NCBI GenBank assembly: GCA_900543275.1
Contig: UQQL01000058.1
Coordinates: forward strand, 1 to 12,697
Source of the DNA: an uncultured Collinsella sp.
GTDB taxonomy: Bacteria; Actinomycetota; Coriobacteriia; Coriobacteriales; Coriobacteriaceae
Direction of reading: 5' to 3'
Length of the DNA: 12,697 bases
The position numbers were made by a program, and so were the translations under genes. The first letter of the stretch is position 1; each line of letters starts with the position of its first letter. A model generated the notes under the pieces. That model was not told the origin of the DNA. It ran no database searches and worked only from the letters and a program-made list of their open reading frames with translations. This document shows positions 1 through 6,941 of this stretch, piece after piece.

Positions 1-460
1 CGTCGGCGACGATGAGCCAGTAGCCGCAGGGCAGCTCGGCCGCCGTGCCCGCGTTAAGGGCCACGGGCTCGGCGCCAGAGCTCTGGAGGGAACGAGCGAG
101 CTGTGCGCTCAGCGCGCTCGTAAGGTGGGAATCGGTGTTGAGCCACTCGGCAGCTTCCTGCGCGGTGGTCTGAGAATTGGGCATACCGGCGCTGTGCAGC
201 ACAGGCAGCGCGGCGTCGCGCACGGCGTCGCTTGCCCAGGCAAGGTCGGTGGCGATCTTGGCGTCGCTGTCGTCATCGACGACGTTGGCGCCAAAGATCT
301 GGTAGGCGTCGTAGCTGCGCGCCACGGTGCCGCTCACCGTGATGGAACCGGTCGAGGTCGGCGCGGCCTGCGCGGATGCGGGGAACACAACCGCGCAGAT
401 GCCGATCAGGAGGGCAAGCAGCGCAAACAAGATGGGGAAGGAGCAAACTTTCTTATTCAC
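1..460 (-). CDS. Fimbrial isopeptide-forming pilin, N-terminal part (truncated by window edge)
   Basis: The reading frame starts at a GTG (458-460) and stays open to the left edge, giving about 153 residues without the C-terminus. The start is supported by a GGGAGG ribosome-binding site about 9 nt upstream. The protein begins with a Sec signal peptide: MNKK, then a hydrophobic stretch at residues 9-27 ending in an Ala-rich cleavage region (ASAQAAP). The mature N-terminus reads GSITVSGTV followed by YDAYQIFGA. A beta-strand followed by a YQIF-type motif is typical of the first domain of Gram-positive sortase-assembled backbone pilins. The GTG overlaps the last 8 bp of the upstream adhesin gene, which implies translational coupling in one pilus operon. 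The likely role is a cell-surface pilus shaft subunit. The sorting signal, and any sortase gene, would lie outside the window. The family call is by motif only; a general secreted Cna-type protein is the alternative. Confidence 0.72.
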   Translation of the reverse strand, partial: MNKKVCSFPILFALLALLIGICAVVFPASAQAAPTSTGSITVSGTVARSYDAYQIFGANVVDDDSDAKIATDLAWASDAVRDAALPVLHSAGMPNSQTTAQEAAEWLNTDSHLTSALSAQLARSLQSSGAEPVALNAGTAAELPCGYWLIVAD

Positions 461-3400
461 GACGCTCGCCTCCCTTCGCATTCGCCTTGCGACGAATGTG
501 CATCCAGGCTGCAGCAGCGCAAAGCACCGCCGCGCCGGCAAGGTACGTCAGAGTGACGCCCGACATACCAGAAAGGGGCAAAGAGGTGGAGTAGGTGTTG
601 GTGAAGGTGGGGGTGGAAGTGTCGGTGAGTTCGTGGGGCGAGCCGTCGGTCACTTCATTGCCGTTGCGATCCTGAATCTGCTTGTAGGTCGCATTGACGT
701 TGATATGACCTGTAGTATCGTCAGTTGCATTAACCGTAATCTCATAGACCGACTGGTCGTACTTATAGTTCGCAAACGGCTTAGTTGGCTGCCGCTCGCG
801 AACGTAATAAGGAAAGGTCTTGTTTGCACCGCGGCCAGTGGAGTCGGACGCGAGTTTGTTGAGGTCATTAAGTTCGTACTTAATCTTGTCGAAGCTCAGG
901 GTCTGGGACTTGCCGCCGTCGGCAGTGGTGGTAATCTTGCCGTCGGGGTCGGTCTTAACCGTCTTAGCATTCTCAAAGTTCTTGTTATCAGCAAACTCGA
1001 GCGTAAACTCCTTCATCTCGCCACCCTCAACGACCTTGGTCGCCGCAGGCGTCCAGGAGCCGGTAGATTCGTACGGAGTGTACTTGTTGGTGAAGGTCTT
1101 TGATCCATCGGGGTTGGCAATCGAATAATAGCCGTTGCTATCCTGCACTACGCCCCACGGTCCTACGTTGTCCCACTCCCCAGAAGACTTGTCGAGTTTG
1201 TGCTTGGTCACACTGACGTTTTCAATTGTGTAGTTATGGATCTTGAGAGCTACCTGCTGGTTCGGGTCGCCCTTTTTCGGAACAGTCATGAGCTCGGTCG
1301 GGTTATCCTTGGCGCTTACCACAATCTCATACACAGCGGAGTCGTACGTGATACCCGGTTCAGCGCCGGAATCTTCGACCAAGTAGTATGTGATAGTAGT
1401 TATGTCAGCTGTACCACTCGTTGCGAACTGTTCATCAAGATCAAACGTGATGTTACCGCTTGCGTCATTTTTTGCAGTTCCAACCTCGGTGCAAACGTTA
1501 CGATTGAATGTCGCGCTAGCTAAAGGGTCGGTTGAGTCCTTGCGGTAGACCCTAAAGGTAAACTGATTCTCTTCGAGCTTCTCGTTCACATTTGTCTGCG
1601 AATTACGTAGTACCTTGGTCGCCTTGAGCTTGAGGCTCGGATAGACATACGTGTCCTCAGGCGCGCCCATGTACAGGTCGCCGTTCGACATGATGCCGCC
1701 GCCATGGTCCCAGGAATAGTTGCCGGTGATGAACGTTGTCGCAACTTTTTGCGCATTGATCGCGGCTTCGTCTTGAGCTGTAACACCCGAGCTCAGGCCG
1801 ATGCTTTTATATACCTGCACGCCACCGTTAGCGGGGATAGTAATGGCTTGCGTAAGCTCTTTACTTCCCTTGTATTTGGCGTCACCGCCGCCAAGCATTT
1901 TGCCAATCACCGCCGCGATCGGGGTCTTATGACCCTCCGCCGCAAGGAAGAAGTCCGCGTGGCCGTTTTCGCGAAACTCTTTGGCATTGTAGGCGTCAGT
2001 ATCCTGGTTCTTTTTGTGGACAAGGCCTTCGTAGCCACCAGCGGATAGGTGAGGGGTGCCTTCATTGCCGCTATTATTCGTAGAATCATAATCATCTTTT
2101 GCCTCATGCTGATCTTTGGCAGACGTATTGCCAAAAATCGCTGTGCCGTAGGTGTTCGTCACCAAGGTCTTGCCCGTCGGGCAAACCGCAACGCCGCCAC
2201 CGTAGCCACCGGCCTCATTGCTGCTTATATAGGAGTTATAGACAAATAGCCTGCCCGCATTAGATGCGGTATCCGAATCGCCCTGGACAAAGATACCGCC
2301 TCCGCCCCAGTCAAAGCGAGACATGCAGGAGTTATTAGTGATATAGACTGGAGTAGATTTTGACGCACCTTCTATCATCGCATCAACCATCTGGCCCACG
2401 CGAATGCCAGCACCCTCGGAACGGTTGCTCACATTTGCGGCAATAGTTCCCCCCGTAATGTTGAGCCATGCCATTGTCTCGCGAGAACTCGCCCCGTGTC
2501 GATCGACATCGGTAATGTAAACGCCGCCGCCTGCTTCCTCAGAATAGTTGCCCGTGATCTGGCCGCCCGAAATGGTGACATGAGTACCGTTTCTAGCGGC
2601 AAGTCCAGCGCCGCCATGATCGCCATAACCATCTTGGCCACAGAAATTGGCATATTTATTGTTAGTGATGTAGCCACCGGAAACAGTGACGCTGCCGCCT
2701 TCGACCATGATGCCGCCGCCGAAACCAGTGCCAGAAGGAAGTGTGCTGTTGCCGGAGATTACGCCACCGGTTATGGTGACCGTGGAACCTCCAGCATACA
2801 CACCGCCGCCACTAGGAGCGCTGTTGCCGGCAATTACGCCACCGGTCAGTTTTAGGGTCGAGGCCTTACCTTTATCGTTGGACACCTTAATGCCCGCGCC
2901 CGCACCCGAGCTAGAAGCGCCACACACATAGCCACCGCTCATGTTGACGGTAGAGCCGTTCTCGGCATAGATGAGGTTGCCAACATTGCAATTATACTGT
3001 TGGGTAATTACACCGCTATCAAGATTAAACGTACCGCCCGCATAAACGTTGATGAGCCTCATCGTGGAGCCGGCAGCGGTACCCACGATGGCACCGTTGA
3101 TGCTGACCTCGTGCCTATAGAGAGTCTCGGTTGTCCCCGTACCGTTCGGCGTCGATTCGGTCACGTAATACGTGAGTTTGGTCGGAATGCCAGAGCTGGT
3201 GTCGTAGTCCATCGAGGCAACTCGCCCATTATTGCCGCCATCCGAAGTCTGCTTTTGATCAGACCCTTGGCTAGAATCTTTAACTGTAAGCGCCGCGTTA
3301 TTGGTGATGTTGAAGAGCGGCTTATTTGAATTGTCGCCCGAATGCGTGATTTTATGGCCGCTTAAGTCCAGCGTTATATTGCTGCCGCTCTTCTCAAGTT

Positions 3401-3893
3401 TGATTTCGCCGGGATAGTCGATATCGTCCGCAAGCTCAAAGCTAACAGCTTGATTTTCCCCAACGCCCTGAAGCTTATCTCGCAATTCACCGCCATTAGC
3501 AATAGCCGTGGCTGCTTCTTCGTTCTCCGCAGCTTCTTCGGCTACCGAGACAGTGCCATCGTCGACCGCTTCATTATCTTCTGCCTGCGACTCGTCCTTG
3601 GGCTGCTCCTCCGGTTGGGCATCGCCCACGCCGTTTTCGGCATCGTCACTATTCTGGTTTTCGGTATCCCCGTTGTTGGTGTTGTCTACATCAGTAGACT
3701 CACTTGAGGAACCCCCCCCCATCACAGTTTCCTCGGCAGAAACTGTCTGACCATCGTTGGCAATGGCCTGCGAGATCGGGGGCATGACGAGCGACAATAC
3801 CAGGCTCAACACGGAGGCTCCGCACAAAACGCCTGCCAGTACACGGCGCGTCGCTTTATTACTCTGCTTAGATTTGTCCGAATTCGCTTTCAT
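453..3893 (-). CDS. Large LPXTG-type surface adhesin with beta-helix and pilin isopeptide domains
   Basis: This 1146-residue protein begins with a positively charged signal peptide (residues 1-45, hydrophobic core 18-42). A low-complexity acidic Ser/Asn/Glu linker follows (about 50-130). Residues about 130-740 look like a right-handed beta-helix: repeated rungs such as TITGGVISGNS, GGGVYAGG and GGGIMV, of the kind found in pectate-lyase-like and polymorphic adhesins. Two pilin-type isopeptide modules follow. The first (about 754-890) has LKLKATK, YYLVED and HNY. The second (about 947-1101) has AATKVVEG, YYVRERQ and FTNTY. These give plausible Lys-Asn crosslinks (K760-N887, K953-N1099) with Glu catalysts E840 and E1033. 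The C-terminus has a sorting signal LPLSG (1105-1109), a hydrophobic span and an Arg-rich tail, so sortase anchoring is expected. GGGGAGGAG upstream supports the ATG. Size and the coupled pilin gene suggest a pilus-tip or stalk adhesin; its ligand is unknown. The gene looks less GC-rich than its neighbours and carries a G9 tract at codons 58-61. Confidence 0.88.
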   Translation of the reverse strand: MKANSDKSKQSNKATRRVLAGVLCGASVLSLVLSLVMPPISQAIANDGQTVSAEETVMGGGSSSESTDVDNTNNGDTENQNSDDAENGVGDAQPEEQPKDESQAEDNEAVDDGTVSVAEEAAENEEAATAIANGGELRDKLQGVGENQAVSFELADDIDYPGEIKLEKSGSNITLDLSGHKITHSGDNSNKPLFNITNNAALTVKDSSQGSDQKQTSDGGNNGRVASMDYDTSSGIPTKLTYYVTESTPNGTGTTETLYRHEVSINGAIVGTAAGSTMRLINVYAGGTFNLDSGVITQQYNCNVGNLIYAENGSTVNMSGGYVCGASSSGAGAGIKVSNDKGKASTLKLTGGVIAGNSAPSGGGVYAGGSTVTITGGVISGNSTLPSGTGFGGGIMVEGGSVTVSGGYITNNKYANFCGQDGYGDHGGAGLAARNGTHVTISGGQITGNYSEEAGGGVYITDVDRHGASSRETMAWLNITGGTIAANVSNRSEGAGIRVGQMVDAMIEGASKSTPVYITNNSCMSRFDWGGGGIFVQGDSDTASNAGRLFVYNSYISSNEAGGYGGGVAVCPTGKTLVTNTYGTAIFGNTSAKDQHEAKDDYDSTNNSGNEGTPHLSAGGYEGLVHKKNQDTDAYNAKEFRENGHADFFLAAEGHKTPIAAVIGKMLGGGDAKYKGSKELTQAITIPANGGVQVYKSIGLSSGVTAQDEAAINAQKVATTFITGNYSWDHGGGIMSNGDLYMGAPEDTYVYPSLKLKATKVLRNSQTNVNEKLEENQFTFRVYRKDSTDPLASATFNRNVCTEVGTAKNDASGNITFDLDEQFATSGTADITTITYYLVEDSGAEPGITYDSAVYEIVVSAKDNPTELMTVPKKGDPNQQVALKIHNYTIENVSVTKHKLDKSSGEWDNVGPWGVVQDSNGYYSIANPDGSKTFTNKYTPYESTGSWTPAATKVVEGGEMKEFTLEFADNKNFENAKTVKTDPDGKITTTADGGKSQTLSFDKIKYELNDLNKLASDSTGRGANKTFPYYVRERQPTKPFANYKYDQSVYEITVNATDDTTGHINVNATYKQIQDRNGNEVTDGSPHELTDTSTPTFTNTYSTSLPLSGMSGVTLTYLAGAAVLCAAAAWMHIRRKANAKGGERRE
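3712..3720 (-). repeat. G9 homopolymer within adhesin codons 58-61
   Basis: Nine consecutive C on the plus strand are nine G on the coding strand, spanning ATG GGG GGG GGT of the adhesin gene just after the signal peptide. Loss of one G leads to a TAG after 68 codons, and gain of one G leads to a TGA after 64 codons. Any slippage by one base therefore removes the whole adhesin. This is the architecture of contingency loci that switch by slipped-strand mispairing. Actual length variation cannot be seen from one sequence. Confidence 0.7.
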
Positions 3894-3922
3894 CGATGTC
3901 TCCTCCCCAAGAGACCGCGATC

Positions 3923-4173
3923 TTGCTCTTTCACTATCAAACGTATCTGCGCAATCTGTAATTGCGCTCGTTTAGTAATGCAATTATAACGATTGTTTAA
4001 ACATCTGAGCAACAAAACCGACATTTTTGTAGCGAGTTCTCAATTCTCTTGACATTTGCTCAGATTTACCTTCGTTTATTCGCTATCTATTTTTTGTTTC
4101 TGCTGGTAATTTAGTTGCGTATTATTTTTTAATGGCATTAGATTTATTTGCACAACATTTTGCTCAAGAGCAA
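3923..4173. promoter_or_regulatory. Cluster of five GAGCAA/TTGCTC sites upstream of adhesin
   Basis: The hexamer TTGCTC or its complement occurs at 3923-3928, 4007-4012, 4056-4061, 4160-4165 and 4168-4173. The second and third are extended to a 10-bp inverted repeat (ATCTGAGCAA at 4003-4012, TTGCTCAGAT at 4056-4065). The last two form a palindrome, TTTGCTC AA GAGCAAA (4159-4174). One copy sits where a -35 box would be. The likely reading is operator sites for an unidentified regulator. The rest of 3894-4395 is AT-rich and holds no credible gene. Confidence 0.45.
3983..4012 (-). promoter_or_regulatory. Putative sigma70-type promoter of the adhesin-pilin operon
   Basis: On the minus strand a perfect TATAAT (3983-3988) lies about 90 nt upstream of the adhesin ATG. 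With an 18-bp spacer the -35 region is TTGCTC (4007-4012), a poor match to TTGACA, which fits a promoter needing an activator or one blocked by a repressor at the overlapping GAGCAA repeat. The implied leader of about 80 nt carries one more TTGCTC copy. Confidence 0.5.
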
Positions 4174-4350
4174 ACATCCTGTGAACGGTCGATAATTGAC
4201 CATGAGCGGCAGGTCATTTACCGGGAGAAACACCCTACCAAACTGATGAGAATATCTTTAACCCATCGGTGGTTAGAAGCGTAATGTTCTGACGACCATA
4301 TTTGAATTTGCGCGCAGATTTTAGGATCAATTCGCCCAAATCGCCTGAGG

Positions 4351-4383
4351 CCGCCGCAAAGGCGCCTGCCCCCTTTGTGGTAG
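4351..4383 (-). repeat. Intergenic hairpin repeat, copy 1 (degenerate)
   Basis: The left arm CCGCCGCAAAGG (4351-4362), loop CGCCTGCCC and right arm CCTTTGTGGTAG (4372-4383) match the family seen at 5312, 6878, 11341 and 12064. This copy has one mismatch and two pairs that would be G-U, and lacks the T-run. It lies 12 nt past the HAD stop codon. It may still act as a weak transcript end for the HAD gene. Confidence 0.65.
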
Positions 4384-4395
4384 TTCTCCCCCGCG

Positions 4396-5217
4396 CTACA
4401 GCAGATGTTCCTCAATAAAGATCGCGATGCCGTCTTTGTCGTTGCTCGCGGTTACAAAATCGGCGGCGGAGCGGGTGGCATCGCTGCCGTTTGCCATGGC
4501 CACGCCCACGCCGGCGTCGGCCACCATGCAGGTGTCGTTATCGGCATCGCCAAACACGCAGATGTTCTGGAGCTCTATGTCGTTGAGCTCCGCCACGCGC
4601 ACAAGGCCGCGCGTCTTGGACACGCGCGGATCCATGAACTCGTAGAGCCGCTGCGTGGTTTGCAGAGCCGCCGCCTTAACGGTGTTATCGGCAAACGTCG
4701 ACGCCCGCTCAATCACCCGCGGCATTACCTCGGGCGCCATGGTAAACATCACCTTGGGCTGCGGCTCGCGCAAGAACTCGGCAAAATCGACCACCTGGTA
4801 GGGCACGCCGTCGACGCGCGACAGGTGCTCGACGCACGCGTTGCTCTCGGGCACGTAGAACACGCCGTCTCGGGGGCAGACGGGCGTTGCCGGAAGGTCC
4901 GCCATGTGCTTGCAGATGCGCGCGATGGTCTCGCCCGGCAGCGGATAGCTCAGCTCGTTGATGTCGTGCGCGCGGTCGATGACCTCAGCGCCACCGCAGC
5001 CCACAAGCACGTCCACCAGGCCTTCGATGCCCCAGAGCTCGTACATGGCCTCGGTCGCGTGGGCGTCGCGCCCGGTGCACAGGCCAAACAGCACGCCGCG
5101 CTCGCGCAGGGCGCGGATCGCCGCCACGGTGCGCGGGGACACCGTGTGCTGGCTCGTGAGCAGCGTACCGTCGATATCGCAGAACACGGCTTTGATATGG
5201 CTGAAGGTGGTGTCCAT
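4396..5217 (-). CDS. Cof-type HAD-superfamily phosphatase
   Basis: This is a 273-residue haloacid-dehalogenase-fold hydrolase of the Cof/YbiV type, acting in the cytoplasm on small phosphorylated metabolites, typically sugar phosphates. All four motifs are present: CDIDGTLL with nucleophile D14 and acid/base D16, CTGRD with T48, K201 in SKTRG, and FGDADND with D224 and D228. The C2 cap lies between motifs II and III. Length is normal for the family. The frame is open further upstream (to about 5406), but that extension runs through a repeat hairpin. The chosen ATG (5215-5217) has GAAAGG about 6 nt upstream and puts motif I near residue 14, as expected. The gene appears monocistronic. The substrate cannot be told from sequence. 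Confidence 0.93.
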   Translation of the reverse strand: MDTTFSHIKAVFCDIDGTLLTSQHTVSPRTVAAIRALRERGVLFGLCTGRDAHATEAMYELWGIEGLVDVLVGCGGAEVIDRAHDINELSYPLPGETIARICKHMADLPATPVCPRDGVFYVPESNACVEHLSRVDGVPYQVVDFAEFLREPQPKVMFTMAPEVMPRVIERASTFADNTVKAAALQTTQRLYEFMDPRVSKTRGLVRVAELNDIELQNICVFGDADNDTCMVADAGVGVAMANGSDATRSAADFVTASNDKDGIAIFIEEHLL

Positions 5218-5272
5218 GGGGGCCTTTCTGGGTTGTGCGGCGATGTGGGGTGTATTCGCAAACGGCGTACAT

Positions 5273-5303
5273 GGTATACCAAGGCGCAGGCGCGGCCCGT
5301 CAA
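5273..5303 (-). promoter_or_regulatory. Weak candidate promoter of HAD gene
   Basis: On the minus strand TTGACG (5298-5303) and TATACC (5273-5278) are separated by 19 bp, about 55 nt upstream of the HAD ATG. The -10 box lies in a GGTATACC palindrome. The -35 box begins 8 nt past the stem of hairpin repeat copy 2, within the shared flank GCTTTG. Confidence 0.35.
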
Positions 5304-5311
5304 AGCAAAAA

Positions 5312-5344
5312 CCACCACAAAGGTGCCTGGCTCCTTTGTGGTGG
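5312..5344 (-). terminator. Intergenic hairpin repeat, copy 2 (terminator-like)
   Basis: A perfect 12-bp stem, CCACCACAAAGG (5312-5323) with CCTTTGTGGTGG (5333-5344), closes the 9-nt loop TGCCTGGCT. On the minus strand the stem is followed by TTTTTGC, the layout of an intrinsic terminator reading in the direction of the genes. It lies 80 nt past the MFS stop, after the hairpin at 5360-5424. Confidence 0.75.
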
Positions 5345-5359
5345 CCGGATCCGGGGCAC

Positions 5360-5424
5360 AAACCATCACAACATTCGATGTTTTTCGGCAAAATCGCAAT
5401 TTTCATCGAATGTTGTGATGGTTT
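5360..5424 (-). terminator. 21-bp perfect inverted repeat abutting the MFS stop
   Basis: Arms at 5360-5380 and 5404-5424 are perfect complements over 21 bp, with CATCGAATG on one side and CATTCGATG on the other. They enclose a 23-nt AT-rich loop that holds a small AAAAT/ATTTT stem. The arm begins on the base after the MFS TAA. No long T-run follows, so it may be a terminator, an mRNA 3'-end stabiliser or another repeat element. Confidence 0.7.
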
Positions 5425-6705
5425 TTACCGCTTTACGGCACGATCCAAGTGGTTGCGTCCAAACAGCAGCAACGACGCGGGAACCGCCGTCACGACCATG
5501 CCCGCCCCCACGAGTGTCTGCTGCACGCCAAACGTCGCCGCCAGCCACGGAGCAATCGCCAGCGGGGCCACGCCAGCGAACATATTGCCAAAGCCCATGA
5601 CCGAATTGACGCGACCAAGCTGCTCGAGCGGCGCCGTCGTCTGCACGATGGTGTTGTGGAGCGGGTTGACGACACCCCAAGCTATGCCCAGGGCGACCTG
5701 ACCGACAAGGGCCACACCCACGTACGGCGTCCCCACATAGAGCAGGCTTCCCAGGCCCACGGACATAAGTGCCACGAGCAGCGTTTTTAGGTTGACCAAG
5801 TGCGGCGGCAAGCGGAGCGCGAGCACGGCACCCAGTACCGCGCCCACGCCCGAGGCCGACGAGAGCCAGCCCATCCACTCAACGCCGACGCGTAGGACAT
5901 CGCGATAGAAAAACGACTCGAGCGGATCGAAGGCTCCGTAGCCAAAGTTCGAAAGAAAAATGATGCAGAACAGCAGGGCGAGGACACTGTTGGTGAAGAC
6001 TGTCTTGATGCTGGCTGCGAAGGTGGCGCGGGTGGATGTGCTGGGGTTGGAGCTTTGTCCCGCACGCTCCCCTTCCTCCGCCGAATCGGCATCCGCATCC
6101 CCGGCGACATGGCTGGTCTGCGGCCTAAAGCCCCAACCGGCGATGAGCGCCAGCACGGTAAAGAGCATCATGAGAACAAACACCGCGCGCGACGACGCAG
6201 CAGCCGCGACAAAGCCACCCAGCGTGGGGCCAACGATGATACTCACGTTTGAAAACATGGCGATGGCGGAGTTGATGTCTTTGAGCTCGACAGGATCGTC
6301 GGTGAGGTAGGCCGGATAGGACGTGGCGATGGGCTGGGCGAATCCCATCACAAAGCCCAGAAACACCGCGCCGAGCAGGACGACGCCGGTCGCGCTACCA
6401 AAGGCGATGATTGCCGTGCCAGTTGCAAGAGCGCCGATGATGCTCAGCAAGAAATGGCGGCGCGGACCCCAGGCGTCGAGCGCAGCGCCACCCGCAAAGG
6501 ATCCCAGGATCACGAAAACGTTCATAAACAGAACGGCCAGCGATGTCGCCACGACTGAGGCATCGTCTGCATAGGTGAGCGTTCCGATGACGCCGATAAA
6601 ATAACTGGTCTGAAACCCGGTGTAGATGAGAAAGCGCATCGCCACCAGCCGCTTGGCCTGCACGGACAGCGATGATTGAGGCTTTGAGAAAAGAGATGCG
6701 AGCAT
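5425..6705 (-). CDS. MFS transporter, 12-TM drug/metabolite exporter type
   Basis: The protein is a 426-residue integral membrane protein of the major facilitator superfamily. Hydrophobic helices form two groups separated by a charged cytoplasmic loop (about 200-225, DADADSAEEGERAG), the usual 6+6 arrangement. Motif A between helices 2 and 3 reads GGAALDAWGPRRH (about 72-84), a variant of GxxxDRxGRR. A Gly/Pro-rich segment (GPTLGGFVAAAA, about 159-170) corresponds to helix 5, as in proton-coupled exporters of the EntS/multidrug kind. The frame is open 13 codons further upstream (ATG at 6744), but ATG 6703-6705 is preferred because AAGGAG lies about 5 nt before it. A candidate promoter lies about 130 nt upstream. 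The substrate is not predictable. Its neighbours, a phosphatase and beta-glucoside genes, give no firm hint. Confidence 0.9.
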   Translation of the reverse strand: MLASLFSKPQSSLSVQAKRLVAMRFLIYTGFQTSYFIGVIGTLTYADDASVVATSLAVLFMNVFVILGSFAGGAALDAWGPRRHFLLSIIGALATGTAIIAFGSATGVVLLGAVFLGFVMGFAQPIATSYPAYLTDDPVELKDINSAIAMFSNVSIIVGPTLGGFVAAAASSRAVFVLMMLFTVLALIAGWGFRPQTSHVAGDADADSAEEGERAGQSSNPSTSTRATFAASIKTVFTNSVLALLFCIIFLSNFGYGAFDPLESFFYRDVLRVGVEWMGWLSSASGVGAVLGAVLALRLPPHLVNLKTLLVALMSVGLGSLLYVGTPYVGVALVGQVALGIAWGVVNPLHNTIVQTTAPLEQLGRVNSVMGFGNMFAGVAPLAIAPWLAATFGVQQTLVGAGMVVTAVPASLLLFGRNHLDRAVKR

Positions 6706-6841
6706 GGAGACTCCTTGTTTCATACGAATACGGGCGGTGGGCATTCGCCACCGTCTGTCAAATCAATCTATCCGCATGAAACATTAAGGACGCATCAGGA
6801 CCCTTCTCTCCGTTTTTCGCCCGTCATGAACTACTTGGTAG

Positions 6842-6871
6842 ATTGTAAGGCATGTCCCACACATCTACCAA
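6842..6871 (-). promoter_or_regulatory. Candidate promoter of MFS gene
   Basis: On the minus strand TTGGTA (6866-6871) and TACAAT (6842-6847) are 18 bp apart. The -35 lies 6 nt past hairpin repeat copy 3 and overlaps its flank GCTTTG. The implied 5' leader of about 130 nt has no recognised element. Confidence 0.45.
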
Positions 6872-6877
6872 AGCAAA

Positions 6878-6914
6878 AACCACCACAAAGGTGCCTGGCC
6901 CCTTTGTGGTGGTT
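6878..6914 (-). terminator. Intergenic hairpin repeat, copy 3 (terminator-like)
   Basis: A perfect 14-bp stem (AACCACCACAAAGG at 6878-6891, complement at 6901-6914) closes the loop TGCCTGGCC. On the minus strand the right end gives GGTGG TTTTTGCTTT, a good T-run. It lies 27 nt past the GH1 stop and is probably the end of the bgl operon transcript. Its plus-strand flank shares GACGTTT, at the same offset, with copy 5. Confidence 0.8.
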
Positions 6915-6941
6915 GCGACGTTTACGCTGGTTGAGACTTGG

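Noticed and set aside
4003..4065. Invertible promoter flanked by ATCTGAGCAA repeats
   Set aside because: The TATAAT box lies outside the repeats, and inverting the segment would put its TTGACA 25 bp from that box, too far for a promoter. No recombinase gene is in the window.
4049..4080. Plus-strand promoter with a perfect TTGACA
   Set aside because: No -10 box occurs at 16-19 bp and there is no plus-strand gene to the right.
4218..4415. 65-codon minus-strand frame between adhesin and HAD gene
   Set aside because: It starts inside the HAD 3' end and translates the repeat hairpin; no ribosome-binding site or domain.
5218..5406. N-terminal extension of the HAD protein to an ATG at 5406
   Set aside because: The extension translates through the repeat hairpin and into the 21-bp inverted repeat, and the ATG at 5217 has a good ribosome-binding site and the normal family start.
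4405..5418. 337-codon plus-strand open frame opposite the HAD gene
   Set aside because: It runs antisense to all four HAD motifs and starts and ends inside repeats.
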